From Ottelia alismoides (lineage: Eukaryota > Streptophyta > Magnoliopsida > Alismatales > Hydrocharitaceae), in contig JAZKJV010001879.1 in NCBI GenBank assembly GCA_037367405.1, forward strand, positions 124,001 to 188,000: a stretch of 64,000 nucleotides of DNA. The letters are read 5' to 3'. Below, one piece after another: positions 32,641 through 43,929 of this stretch; the stretch's first letter is position 1; the number at the start of each line of letters is the position of its first letter. Below the pieces are notes generated by a model. The model searched no databases. It saw only the letters and a program-made list of their open reading frames with translations, and had not been told where the DNA came from. The translations under genes were made by a program, and so were the position numbers.

Positions 32641-34430
32641 TGCCTATCTTTACACTTCTTTTAATCATTCAAGATTTTCAGTATATACAGATGCATCAAG
32701 TAAAAGTTTAGAAGCTGAACATGAGACACCACAGTTGGCTTGAGCTATTAAAGAATTAACTACATGATCTCTTACCATCTCAGTAAGGAAAATATGGTGG
32801 CAGATGTGCTTAGCAGGAAAACTCATGCATATGCGACAAACTAGACATACATATGGGATATGCTCACATCTTGGACTAATTGGCATCCTCGTAAGAGTGC
32901 GTCCAAATTTACTGTCGTGTCTTCGTGAAGCAGTGAGTCTTTGGGATAGTATAATAAAAGGACAAATGATAGATCATGAAATTTGAGACAGATACATGTG
33001 TGCCATCAAGGACAAAAGTGATAATTTTGTGGTGACTAAGTCCACTTTGCGGAAGGATGGTTGTACCATTATGTCCAACGATGAGCAATTGCGTAGAGAT
33101 TCTTGATGACGCACACATTTCACAACTCACTATTCATCCTGGCAGTATGAAGATGTATTGTAATCCGTGCCAACATTTCGGCGGATCAGGATGAAGATCA
33201 ATGCGACACATCATGATTAGCAGATGCATAACTGGTCAGATGGTCAGAGCTTAGCATAGGAGACCACCAAGGTTATTACAGACTCTCCATGTTCCCAAGT
33301 AAAAGTGGAAGAACACTTCTATGGATTTTGTCACGGGACTAGTAAAGACAATAGGTGGTCACGATGCTATTGGGATGTTGTTGACAGATTGGCCAAGTCA
33401 GTCCATTTCATACATATCAACATGACCTACACTCCATCTAGACTGGCTAGATTACATGTGCAAAAAAACAATATTATCAAATTTTATGATATACCACATG
33501 AGGTAGTGTCTGATGGAGACTCGAGGTTTATATCTCACTACTAGTACCGGCTTATGTCAACACCACAGACAGAGCTGAAGATGAGTTCTGCATACGATAC
33601 TATGTGTTATTCAGATACTTGAGAATTTGCTATGTGCATGAACTCTAGAGTAGAAATGATTTTAGAAGGACCACCTGTCATTGGTAGAACTCCTGCACAA
33701 CGACAGTCATTATTCCAGTATTGGTATGACATCATTCGAAGCCCTATACGGGCGGAGATGTCTCGCACCTCTCAGTTGGCGTAAGGTAGGTGAACATACA
33801 TTTTACTCTGTAGATCTCTTTGGGAAGGGACTACGAGAACTGTTGATCGATCTTGTAAGGGGAAGGCTTCTAATGACTCAGAGCTGCTAGAAGAGCTATG
33901 CAAACCATCAGAAAAGAAATTTCGAGTTTCATGTAATCCGATCCTCTTCTCTTAATCGATTCAAATAATAACTTATCAATATTTAACTTAATCCTTCATA
34001 TTGATGGAATTCCTGAAAACACAAGAAGGAGATTGAGTGTTTCTATGAGTATCTCCCATAAAGGGAGTACAGAGATTTAGTGCTCATAGCAAGTTGACAC
34101 CACGATACGTTGGATTATTTGAAATTTTTAGTCGTCTGTGTAAGGTGGTCTATTGAGTAACCCTTTCTCCACACCTATCAATTTAAGGAATTACAAGTAC
34201 GACCTTCACCACGTCATCAGCTATGAGAACCTTGACGTGGAGTCAAATTTGATTTACAAAGAGAAGGTTAGTACAAATACTCGATAGTGTTGTGAAAAAA
34301 AAAGCTTCGCAACAAAGAGATTCTTCTAATAAAGGTGCTATGTCACCGACATGATGTCAAAGAGGCAACATGGAAGACAAAAGTGGATATGCGGGCACGG
34401 TACCCACAACTCTTTCAGGTAATTGTCAAA
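32641..34430 (+). pseudogene. Element C RNase H, integrase and chromodomain, decayed
   Basis: RNase H survives only in pieces (YTDASS-like at about 32680, then a deletion that removes the middle of the domain, then ADVLSRK near 32810). The integrase core is recognised by RLAKSVHFIHINMTY (33390-33440), a KFYDIPHEVVSDGDSRF block (33478-33530) and YSSIGMTSFEALYGRRC (33710-33770). The chromodomain tail appears near 34200-34420 (YENLDVE, VDMRARYPQLF). The internal RNase H deletion is one more reason why C cannot act for itself. Confidence 0.82.
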
Positions 34431-34459
34431 ACAAGCCTATTAAATTATATATATTGAAA

Positions 34460-34599
34460 GAACATGGCTTGTTTTTCCTTTGAGGTTTTATGGGTTCAAA
34501 ACCTTTTGAGGTTTTTATGGCCATATGAGATCCAAACAAGACACAAAGTAACCTTGACACGAGTCTCGAGGACGAGACTCCCTTTGAGGTTTTTATATT
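34460..34599 (+). promoter_or_regulatory. Element C plus-strand priming region
   Basis: Three copies of the TTTGAGGTTTTTAT-like motif (near 34478, 34506 and 34582). The perfect stem gagtctcg/cgagactc lies just before the last copy, as in A. Confidence 0.6.
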
Positions 34600-36924
34600 T
34601 GTAACATCCGGATCCGCACAAACAGAACCCGACCCGATTAGAGTTCGTATAACTCAATAAAGTTAGTAATCAGTGTTAAATAACATAAATCGATCAATTG
34701 ATCGTGAATCAGAAGTCATTCGGGCAAAATCAATCAAAAATCGATCGCATCGTAATGCGTGCCCGAAAAAGCCGCGATACAAATTCGGAAAACCGCAAAA
34801 CAAACCGAGACCACCCAAAATTTTGATTCAACAAAATAAGACCAACGAAATCGACCGTTCGTCGATCGGAGGTCATTTGATATTTTAAAATCGTAAAATT
34901 TAATAACCAATCAAGACCGTATCCCGGAAATTTCGGGGATTCATCTTCGACCCAAAGTATATGAATATTATACTCATATTGATCGTCGTTCAGAGACGGT
35001 CAAAACGAGCTATTGTACACAAAAATCCGACAATCGGGGTGCATATACGATCAACTGCGGTTTTCTAATTATAAGAGAGATTTTTGAAAAAAAAAATAAT
35101 TCAAACAGTACAGCAGCAGCAGACTGCTGTACAGTGGCCACTTGGCTCCCCTATTCTTCTCCACCTGACTAAAAACCCACTTCCACTTGTCAAGCAATAA
35201 AGGCCCATTCTCCCTTATTTATACCAACATTTCCTTCCCCTTTTGCTCTCTCTTTTTCTCCCAATTCCCAGCCGAAGGAGACCAAACCCCCCATCGTTCT
35301 CACATTTTTTTTTACTGCAAATCTGCATCAGGAGTTGTTGCAAGCTCTGCCAGCAACCATTTGTTGCTCTTCTCAGATTTGGGGCTGCTACTACAACAAT
35401 CATGTTAGCCACTGTTGCTCCTCCTACTGAGCTGTTGTCCAACAACTCAGGTGCAGTTGTTGCAGCCCTTTCGATGGCTTGAAGCTGCTGCTATCAGCCG
35501 GAAGAACCACCAGTTGCAATTGGTCCAAATAGGGCTGCATGCATAACATTTGTTCTCCAATTTGAAGCAAATCCAAAGGTATAATCTTCCCCTCCTCTTG
35601 CTGCAATTCATGTTTTTGTACAATCATCCCCCTTTATTGCTGCTTTTCATGCATATTCTTTCCTTAAATCCAACTTCTACCAAACAAAGTTTATTCTTCT
35701 TACCATTCCATCATTAGTATTCTTAGATCTTGATCACTAAATCGAGCTTATATGTTAAGATTTAATGGTGAATCTGGCCTGTCATTGTTAATTGTTATAA
35801 GTTCGACTGTAGGATTGAAGATTTTTGTTCAAATGCATCACTTTTTGCATTTCTTGGCTTGTTCAATACTCTTGTCATTAATTATTTAATCTGCCCTCAT
35901 ACTTGCTATAACATTGTTCTAAATTTTGTTCCTTGTGTATTTTCCAGTCACTGTTTGTTGTTTATTGAGGGACATCATAGTAATATTCTTATGGGGTGGT
36001 GACCTTGACTCTTAATTGTCCAAGATCTAGGAAATATGTGATTATTTTTTTTTATAAAAAAATGCTCAGACAGCCATATCATCTCAAATATTCTCTTCTA
36101 ACAACTAGACATTAGAGGATAAAACATCTCAGATTTTTGCATGTACACCATGATGCAACAGAGATGGTATTGCAACACAACCGATCATGCAACAATTTAA
36201 AGCTTCTCAAAATTTAAAAAAAAAAGATATGCGTTAAAGCTTAAGAGTATTTCCTGAATTACGACCAATTGTATCCACTTGAAAGATCCACCTTCTTCTA
36301 CAAAACCATTGGAAGTATTTATCCTTGCGTTGACTTATTAAAGAGTGATTTTCTTTGTATATGCATGAAGAATTTTCTTAAGAAATGCACGGAAAGAGAT
36401 TTTTGGACTTCCTCCTATCCGGGTATTTCTATAAAGCCCAAAAGTTGACCAGAACCGCTGCGGGACAACATCCTTTATTCTAAAACTCATTCTTTCCAAT
36501 CCATATGATTATCAACAAGTCACTATGTTGGCTACCGGTAGATGTTTTTGGTTCGCTTGAAGTAATTGCACATGGATATTCAATGTTCTTTTCAATCATC
36601 CTATCCTTTTATTCTTTGAATTTATGAGTGAAGGGATTTTTTTTAGCATATTGAATCTGTTGTTGACTTCCATGTAATTAACATCATTTCATAAACAGTG
36701 GAAACTGGTATTGCCATTCTTAGGTCAATAAATCATATGGCAGCTGAAAATTCGTGGTGTTTCTTGAATCAGTAGATCATGTAGTAATCTGAAATTAAAC
36801 TAATCCAGAATCTGAAAAATAAAAAGAAATAGTAGGTGTGATCAACTCTTTTCCTCTACTGAAAGTAATGGAGCTTTACTTTGCAGAGTTGGATTATGGG
36901 GAAATGGTTGTGGCAATTGCTTTA
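34600..36924 (+). repeat. Element C 3' LTR, truncated
   Basis: Matches 26731-29056 with an offset of 7869, growing by a few small indels. The match stops abruptly after the word ggcaattgcttt. About 1.9 kb of LTR, including the GC-rich block and the end, is missing. The next sequence is unrelated, so a deletion removed the LTR end, its target duplication and the rest of the interrupted LINE. Confidence 0.92.
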
Positions 36925-37140
36925 AGTTTCGGATGTTTCATGCGGAGTGGTATGATTATGTGAAGTGGCAGTCTCCTGATCACGACTGTCGGTTTCATGT
37001 TCGGTTGTCTCAGGGTCAGGTGTTTCCTCAAGAGTTTGATCATTATGGTTCTGGTTCGGAAATTTTATGTCTTGAGTCTCACAATCGATAATTTCCTTAA
37101 CAGAGGCTAAGATTGGCTTTCCCAGAATGATTGCAGACAC
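36922..37140 (-). pseudogene. Gypsy-type aspartic protease scrap
   Basis: The minus strand gives SAIILGKPILASVKEIIDCETQDIKF, which resembles the end of the aspartic protease of Athila/Tat-type gypsy elements (usual form IILGRPFLAT..IIDV). It is followed by an acidic, Thr/His-rich tail without recognisable domain. Upstream sequence on the same strand (37140-37230) has a possible VLEDATV word, also protease-like. The catalytic DSG is not visible. Confidence 0.45.
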
Positions 37141-39064
37141 TCATACAACTCTCCTCAATGATCAATGTCCAAGACAATGATCATAAACTGAGACAAGCAT
37201 CAACCGATATTTCCAGCCCCTCCCCCGGCCACCTGTTACCCTCACCATCCACAGTTGCATCCTCAAGCACCTTGAGATTCACTTCTCCTTCCTCCGCAAA
37301 CATGTCATTCACCACCTCAGCCCCTTCGCTCAACGCCGCCCTCGGATTCACAGCCTCTTCCAGCCCAGCGAACCCCAACTCTCCAACCACAAAAGAAGTC
37401 CGCAGCAAAAACCCGATCATACGCCGATAAACCACCACCTTTCTCTCCTTTCCTCGCTCCCGGATCTGTCGACGAAGATATGTGCGACCAAATTTGCCCA
37501 ATCCCTCCTTTGCAACAACCTCCGCATCGCATGGTCGACATCATACGGCCAGCTTGATCTCCGTGCTTCTCCCAACAACAGAAGACCCTACCATCATCGC
37601 CTCCCTACCTCTACAAGCCAAGGAGATCGGTTGTTCCTTGCCCTGATCCAACTTCGCACCCTGCACGACCTCGTTCGAACACTCGAAAGCCCATCATCGC
37701 TTGCTGGACATTAGAATTGGGTCGAAGCACCTGCTCCACCACCGCCCTCCATCACCGACCTCATCTGAGGAGAATTTTCTTCTCACCCTGTCTCAGCCCC
37801 GCATCCCGCTCTCCACTAATCGAGCAACCAGCCGCCTACAAGCACACACCAGAGATGATCATCGGGTCCGCACCGCTCAGAGGCACCATATCGCCTCCCA
37901 TGGCCCAGACTTGAGGATCCAGGAGTCCATCCCCTTGAAGCCCCCACCGATGCGCTTGTCAGTTCGGCAAAGAGAAGTTACCGAATGAAATGTCCGACCA
38001 TGCCCTTGTGCAGAGCTCGAAGACCCGAAACCAATGTTGAAATCACGAGATCCGAATCCAGATTTGAAGTCGCCAGATCCAGATCCGAGTTTGAGGTCAC
38101 GAGACCCAGATCCGCCATCCGGGATCTCGACAGGAGATCCGGGATCGCCATCTGGTAACCTGGCACTTGGCGATCCACATTGGGAGCCGTGAACCGCCTC
38201 AACAAATGAAGCTCGAAACCCACAGCTCCCGTGACCCTCCTCGGGCCCCGCGCCTTGACTTGCGGCATACACCACCCCATCTCTTTTCCCGAAAGAGCAT
38301 CCATTTTCAAACTGCTCGAAAGTCACATCATCCCCTTTTCGGAAATGCCCATCCTTTTGCCCCGATCCTTCGGCCACCTCTGCGCCCAATGCCGACAACC
38401 ACCCGCTAGTCTCAGCCTACCGCTCCTCCTCCTGTACCTCTAGAATGAAATCGCAACCACGAAATGACGTCTCAATGGTCGTCGACAACACACAACTCAG
38501 GTCAGTCCCCTCCGCCAGGATCCATGGCGCTTGGCCACGGTGTAAACCATCAGATAAAATAAGATGGACATACAGGACGGGCGCCACCAAGCGCCGAACT
38601 TCATCAACATTTCGGCCAAGGATCAACAGACCTCGAATGGAAACGAGCCATCACCGCTTACGCGAGTCACTCCACCCATCGCAAAGCAAAGGCTGCCTCC
38701 ACCAGTGGACCCGACCACTGCCCCGACGCGAGAGGGCGATCATCGCTCGAGCTTCACTCAACGACATGCCACGTGCACAGACCAATCATCCTTCCAACTT
38801 TAACCAAATAACCCCTGAATCCCGCACCCACTGTAATACTGACGTCTTCCATCTTATCCGCTAACCACCACTCCTCTCATCTGCAGAACCCAATGAGGAC
38901 CTCCCCAATGCCACCCTCCATCACAAGAAAGCCACAATTTCATCACAGCCTTTTGAAAGTCTTTCATTTTAGTGACATAAAAGTTCATTTATTAAAATGT
39001 TAGATTCGATCACAAAGACAAAAGTAATGAAAATATTTAACAGAATGATTTTTTGAGCCTCCTC
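37141..39064. other. Unassigned GC-rich region
   Basis: A distinct block, clearly richer in G and C than its neighbours up to about 38900. Open frames exist on both strands; the longest is 173 codons on the minus strand, 37877-38398, rich in Gly and Ser, with no family I recognise. 38033-38120 holds about three imperfect copies of a 27 bp unit (cgagatccgaatccaga-like). It could be a LINE ORF1 remnant, an old gag or a gene fragment; nothing decides this. Confidence 0.4.
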
Positions 39065-39344
39065 TCATCTTCCTTCCATTACTACAGATGGCCTCTTGGG
39101 GACACTACTAGGGATGAAATTGGAAACAAATATATCCAAAATTCTGCTTAACATTTTCGAAAAATGACCAAATATAGATACGTATTCGTGTACTGATTGA
39201 ATATGAATCGAATATAGATAATTGTTATAAGAATGTTCCGAATGTGAATATGGATATGGTAATGACAAAAATCGATAATCGAATTCAAATATCCGAATAC
39301 TATAATATAGGGTTGTTCCAATGAACCCTGAGCCCATTAGGATT
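39065..39344. other. AT-rich stretch, possible remnant of a DNA transposon
   Basis: Low-complexity sequence dense in gaata and atccgaat words, beginning with tagggatgaaattgg near 39106, which recalls hAT termini. No clear inverted end or target duplication is seen. Element E lies immediately to the right (target duplication ggatt at 39340-39344). Confidence 0.25.
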
Positions 39345-39533
39345 TGTTGGAGTATTTGGTTATGCGTCACTTATATGGGAGATGGGTAAATGGATCACTC
39401 CAGGATCCATTTATCACATCCAGTTGTTTAGTCCCACATCTACCACTTGTGCGATGTGGAGACTCGTTGAGGGCTATATAAGAAGCCCTCACCCCCTGTA
39501 TCCAGTGAGAAAGTGCAATGCATACATCAACCC
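39345..39533 (+). repeat. Element E 5' LTR, first segment
   Basis: Begins TGTTGGAG and includes the TATA box ggctatataag (near 39472-39482). It ends at the target duplication aaccc (39529-39533) of the solo LTR and resumes at 43792. Against the 3' LTR it has about 58 extra bases after ggatcactcc. Confidence 0.9.
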
Positions 39534-41126
39534 TGTAACATCCGGAACCGCACAAACCCGAACTCGACCCGATTAGGGTCTGATTAACCCAATAAAGTTA
39601 TTTGACAACATTAGATAACTTAAATCAACCAATTAATTGTAAATCAAAAGTCGTTCGGGCGAAATCGACCAAAATCGATCGCTTCATAATTCGCACCGCG
39701 AAAAAACCGCGACATAAATTCGGAAACCGCAAAACGAACCGAGACCATCATTAGATCCGATTCGACAACACGAGACCAATGGAATCAACCGTTCGCCAAT
39801 CGGAGGACGTTTGGTATTTTAATTTCACAAAATTTAATCTTAAACAAAAACCGTATCTCGAAAATTTCGGGCATCCAAACCCGATTAGAAGTATATCAAT
39901 ATTATACTCATTTTGATTGTTGTTCAGAAACGATCAAATCAAGGTATTAGGCGTTGAAATCTGAGAACCGAGGCTCATATACGGTCAATTTTTATGTAGG
40001 CCAAAGAAAGGGAAATTTTGTTAAAAAAAAATACCGGCAGACTACAACAACAACAGTCTGTTCGATTATAAAAAAAATAATAATATACCCCTTGGCTTTC
40101 ATCTTTTACCACTTGGCTTTATACCCCTCCATTTGGCCCTATCTTAATTCCCACTTGGCAAATCACCTCCTTATTTATACCGACCACTTTGCCCCTTCTC
40201 CTCTTTAATTCCATCTCCCTCCAACGAGAGGGGAGTTCCAGCCATCAAGCCCTCTCCACTTCTTCCATCTCAGCTGAGAATCAAGGCACATCTATTGCTG
40301 GAACCCCATTTGCAATCACCAAAACTATTATTTACAGCAATCTCCATCTCTCTCCCTCACCACGAGCCAATTAGGAAGGTGGGTTCTGCATATTAGAGCT
40401 ACAAATTGCCAAGTTTAATAGTTGGTCAAGCCTGGACTGCTACATGCATACTCAAGAATCCTCCAAAACTAGGAGATTTTGAGAGGTACAACTCATGATC
40501 TTTCTTTTGCTGCCATTAGCTCCAAGAATTTGCCAACCTCAGCAGTTGGAAGACCTCCTGTTGAGCTGCTGCAAGACATTTCACGCCTTTGAGCTGCTCT
40601 AAATCACCAACCTTAACATGCATGTAGATCTTCATTAGAGATAAAAAAGGGGTACAACCCCTTCCCCTCATTGCTGCCATACATGCTTATTATACTTGTT
40701 TTATGTCCATTCTATAGCCATTTCCTTTTGCTGTCATGCTTAAGATATCATACAGATCAGACACAATTTCATTTTGCTCAGAAATTTTTATTTTCAAACA
40801 GACTTCTGATGACTGGTGATAAGGTTTATTTTTCTGGATTTTGTTAGGCTAACCGTGGATCTTTAAATACAACTACTATTGGAAAAGTATAGGTCATTAA
40901 TAAAGCTTCACAATGAAGCTATAAAAAAAATGATGATCTAAAAACCAGATGCATACAATTGTTCCTAATCTATATAAGCTAAGTTTTTCTGCGACGAGTT
41001 AAAGTAATACAATTTTAAGAATCACAACCAATTGTGTGTTCTATATTAATGTTCTTTACGTTACTAAGTTTTTTTTAACATATTTAAAACTCCTGTTCAA
41101 AATAATCGCATGCATGTTGTGGATTT

Positions 41127-41163
<37 letters not shown>

Positions 41164-43786
41164 AAGTCTGGCAACTGTTAAGTTTTAAAATATTCTGAAA
41201 AACTAATCTGACAATTGTAAAGTTTTAAAATATTATGACCTACTGTATTATATTCATAAATTTTAGCTATTTTGAATTAGAATACAACTGTTAAGTTGAT
41301 TCATAAAATAATTCATAAAATATCTAGTAGAGTTTCGTTGATTTGAAATTGCTACAACTGTTTTGTTGAAATCAAATACAACTATTCCACATATTACGAT
41401 CTATTGTATTATAATTTTGGCTAAATTGAATCCAACTGCAGACGTGAAGTGGTTAATTAACCTTAAGTAACTTTTTGATTAAATTGAAATAAACTCCAGT
41501 GTTCTTCATACCAGTTTCCTAGTTTCCTGTAAAGTTTCTAAAATAATCATTAGTTTTGATCTTAGGAATGTTAACCTTATTTGTACCAACATCCCACTTT
41601 CAAAATGAGAATTTGAATGGTTCGATTCCAACTTCTTTAAATAAGCTATCTTCTTTCCTTTGATGCTACTTCAACCTTGTTGCTGATAATCTATGTCCAT
41701 ATGGTCCCCACCTTATTTACATGACATCCAATCTATGATAGGGTCTTGATGTGTATGGTAGGCATGATTGATGTCTATGTATCTGGTTGTCCAGTATTTG
41801 CTATCTGGTTATCCAGTATTTGCGCATAGTAGGATCATTGAATTCACTTGCCAACTTCACACCTTCATAAAGGATTGAGAAATCAATTAAGTATTAAGAA
41901 GAATCCAATCCAAGTAATAAATTCTAATCTCATGATATTAAAGAAATTGAAAGACATATATTAATATATTATTACCCCTCTCTTATAAAGTCAGCAAATG
42001 ATTCTCTAGACCCGCATGATTAAAAATCTATGATCAATAAATCTTCAAGTATACTCAACTATCTATGTATATATAGATCATTAGAATTAGATAGAAATAA
42101 ATTACTCAGTAAAAGATCAACAAAATCATTGACTAAGAGGTCTATATCGGTAAAATTGATCACAGAAGGAATGAAGAAAGAAATAAATCAAGTAATCGAA
42201 AGGGTTGGAGAATTGTAATGACCGATAATGAATAGTGACGGTCATGGTGACCTTCACACCTGACCGTGCGAGGGCGCGGTGACCCTCAACTGGGCGGAGG
42301 AAAGGAAGCCCAGTTCGGGCAGCGGCCGCCAAGTGCGCGGGTCTAGGATCCTAGCCCTTTCTCGGTTTTTACGCGAGCTCGTAGTGTTTTTTTCGCCTCG
42401 TTGAGATCCCGACTTTAGACCAGTTCCGCTGACCCTCTGTTTTAGGATACCCAGGCGGGGGATCCTCGGTTTTCAGTTTTTCGTACGAGCTCGATTGCCC
42501 GTTACCGGTCGAGCCATTTTTCTAGAGCGACTTTTCCGGGAAGTTTCTCTCACCCATCTTAGTGGCGTAGTTTTGGAGTACACCTATCCCTCTATTGGAC
42601 CGCACTTCCAATTAGAGGGCGAGACAGAAGAGCTATTTGTAGGCTTCCTCACCGCTTGAGTTTTACTTTCACCAACAGACTTGGCGATTCTACATCCAGA
42701 TCATCCATATCTACATCTAAATCATCGGGAGTTGCATCTAAGAGAGTTACAGTCAAGGTTTGGAGGAAATCACAATTAAAATTGAGTTGATTAGAAGTGA
42801 CTATAATCTGATTTGAAAACCCTATAAGTTAGTGGACATGTTGGGAACTTAGTTAGGATGCATTATACAACACCGCATGCCTATGGAGGCACCCCAACCC
42901 TAAGGTATTTTTAATACCTTAGAGTCATAGTGTGAGGTTACACACAGACCAAGACCACAGACTATCCACTAATTTAAAAGAGTAAATAGAATTAAGGATC
43001 AAATCAATCATCATCATATCAGTCCATTATCAAAAACCATGGCATAATCTCAATGACAAGAAATTAGCATTTACATGTGCCATCAACTTTATATATATAA
43101 GATCCACAACATGATCACCAAGACCCAAAATCATGATCTTTAAAATACAGAAAATCATTATATGTTAGGGTTTGTCATCTAAACCTTTTATAAATATATA
43201 TATGGGAAGAATGGAAAAAAAAGGGTGAACATGTGAACTTAATACCAAACAGTTAAAAACCTTTTTACTTACGCAAGTAGATGTAAATTGTGATGTTTCC
43301 ACCTTTCTACTTGCTCTCTTTTGCACATAATAAATTACTTGTTATTTATTTTAAAAAAAACTACGGAGTTGTATTCACGATTGTGACTCTGTTTCTTTCC
43401 TAAACATGTTTTGGCAGGCAAACAACCTACTGTTCAGTAGCTGTTCATGCTTCCAGGCATCAGGGTATATACCAGACGGTATGGTTTATTTTGTCTCAGT
43501 TTTTGGTCAGTTGTGTATAATGCTTCTCTTATGTTCAGTTAGATTATTTTTGGGATATTGTATGTACTAGCAGACATTGTACATAATGTAAAATTATATG
43601 GAAATTAATGAAATGAATTTCTGGTGCTATTTGTCTCTTTTAGATTGTGGTTGTGAATGTGAATGCCACATTTAGCTTCAAGCGCAAAAAATTTCCCCAT
43701 AAATTATGTTATTAATGCGATGTTAAATATATGGAATTTCTGCGAAATGTGTCGTAAACAGGTACCCGGATCCTCAGGGGTTCACA
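39534..43786 (+). repeat. Solo LTR of the giant-LTR gypsy family (4.25 kb)
   Basis: TGTAACATCCGGAACC...GGGGTTCACA with no internal region on either side. The flanks aaccc (39529-39533) and agccc (43787-43791) are a target duplication with one change. It contains the family marks: TATA-like ttatttata (40171-40179), a donor-like GGG|GTACAACC (40651), the GC-rich block (42236-42690) and an acceptor-like TTGGCAG (43411-43417). Solo LTRs arise by recombination between the two LTRs of an element. Confidence 0.92.
41130..41160. repeat. TA microsatellite
   Basis: About 15 TA units inside the solo LTR. Confidence 0.95.
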
Positions 43787-43791
43787 AGCCC

Positions 43792-43917
43792 TTTGAGGCA
43801 TTCTCCCGTGGTTTGATCCCGTTCCTTAGGGAGTAGGGTTCCACGTTAAATCCTGTGTTCTTAAAGGTTTTTATTCTTTTATATCCGATTCCGCTTCTGC
43901 AAATCTATTTTCTAACA
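43792..43917 (+). repeat. Element E 5' LTR, second segment
   Basis: Continues with tttgaggcattctcc and ends TCTAACA, one base before the primer site. It matches 46290-46416 of the 3' LTR. Confidence 0.9.
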
Positions 43918-43929
43918 TGGTATCAGAGC
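43918..43929 (+). promoter_or_regulatory. Element E primer-binding site, initiator tRNA-Met
   Basis: TGGTATCAGAGC directly after the LTR end. Confidence 0.95.

Larger units (their letters stand above)
26731..36924 (+). mobile_element. Element C: gag-less gypsy retrotransposon, 3' LTR truncated
   Basis: Plus-strand member of the same family as A. It has a 4249 bp 5' LTR, a primer site, a 3620 bp internal part with decayed pol and no gag, and a 3' LTR that starts at 34600 and stops after 2325 bp. Over the shared part the LTRs differ by roughly 1 percent (by eye), so the insertion is young but older than A. The left flank tctac has no partner on the right because the right end is gone. Confidence 0.92.

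Noticed and set aside
32665..33130. Minus-strand ORFs of 73 codons in element C
   Set aside because: Shadows of the plus-strand RNase H and integrase remnants.
37877..38398. 173-codon minus-strand ORF as a host gene
   Set aside because: Low-complexity Gly/Ser/Asp repeats from a 27 bp tandem unit; no start context, introns or domain visible.
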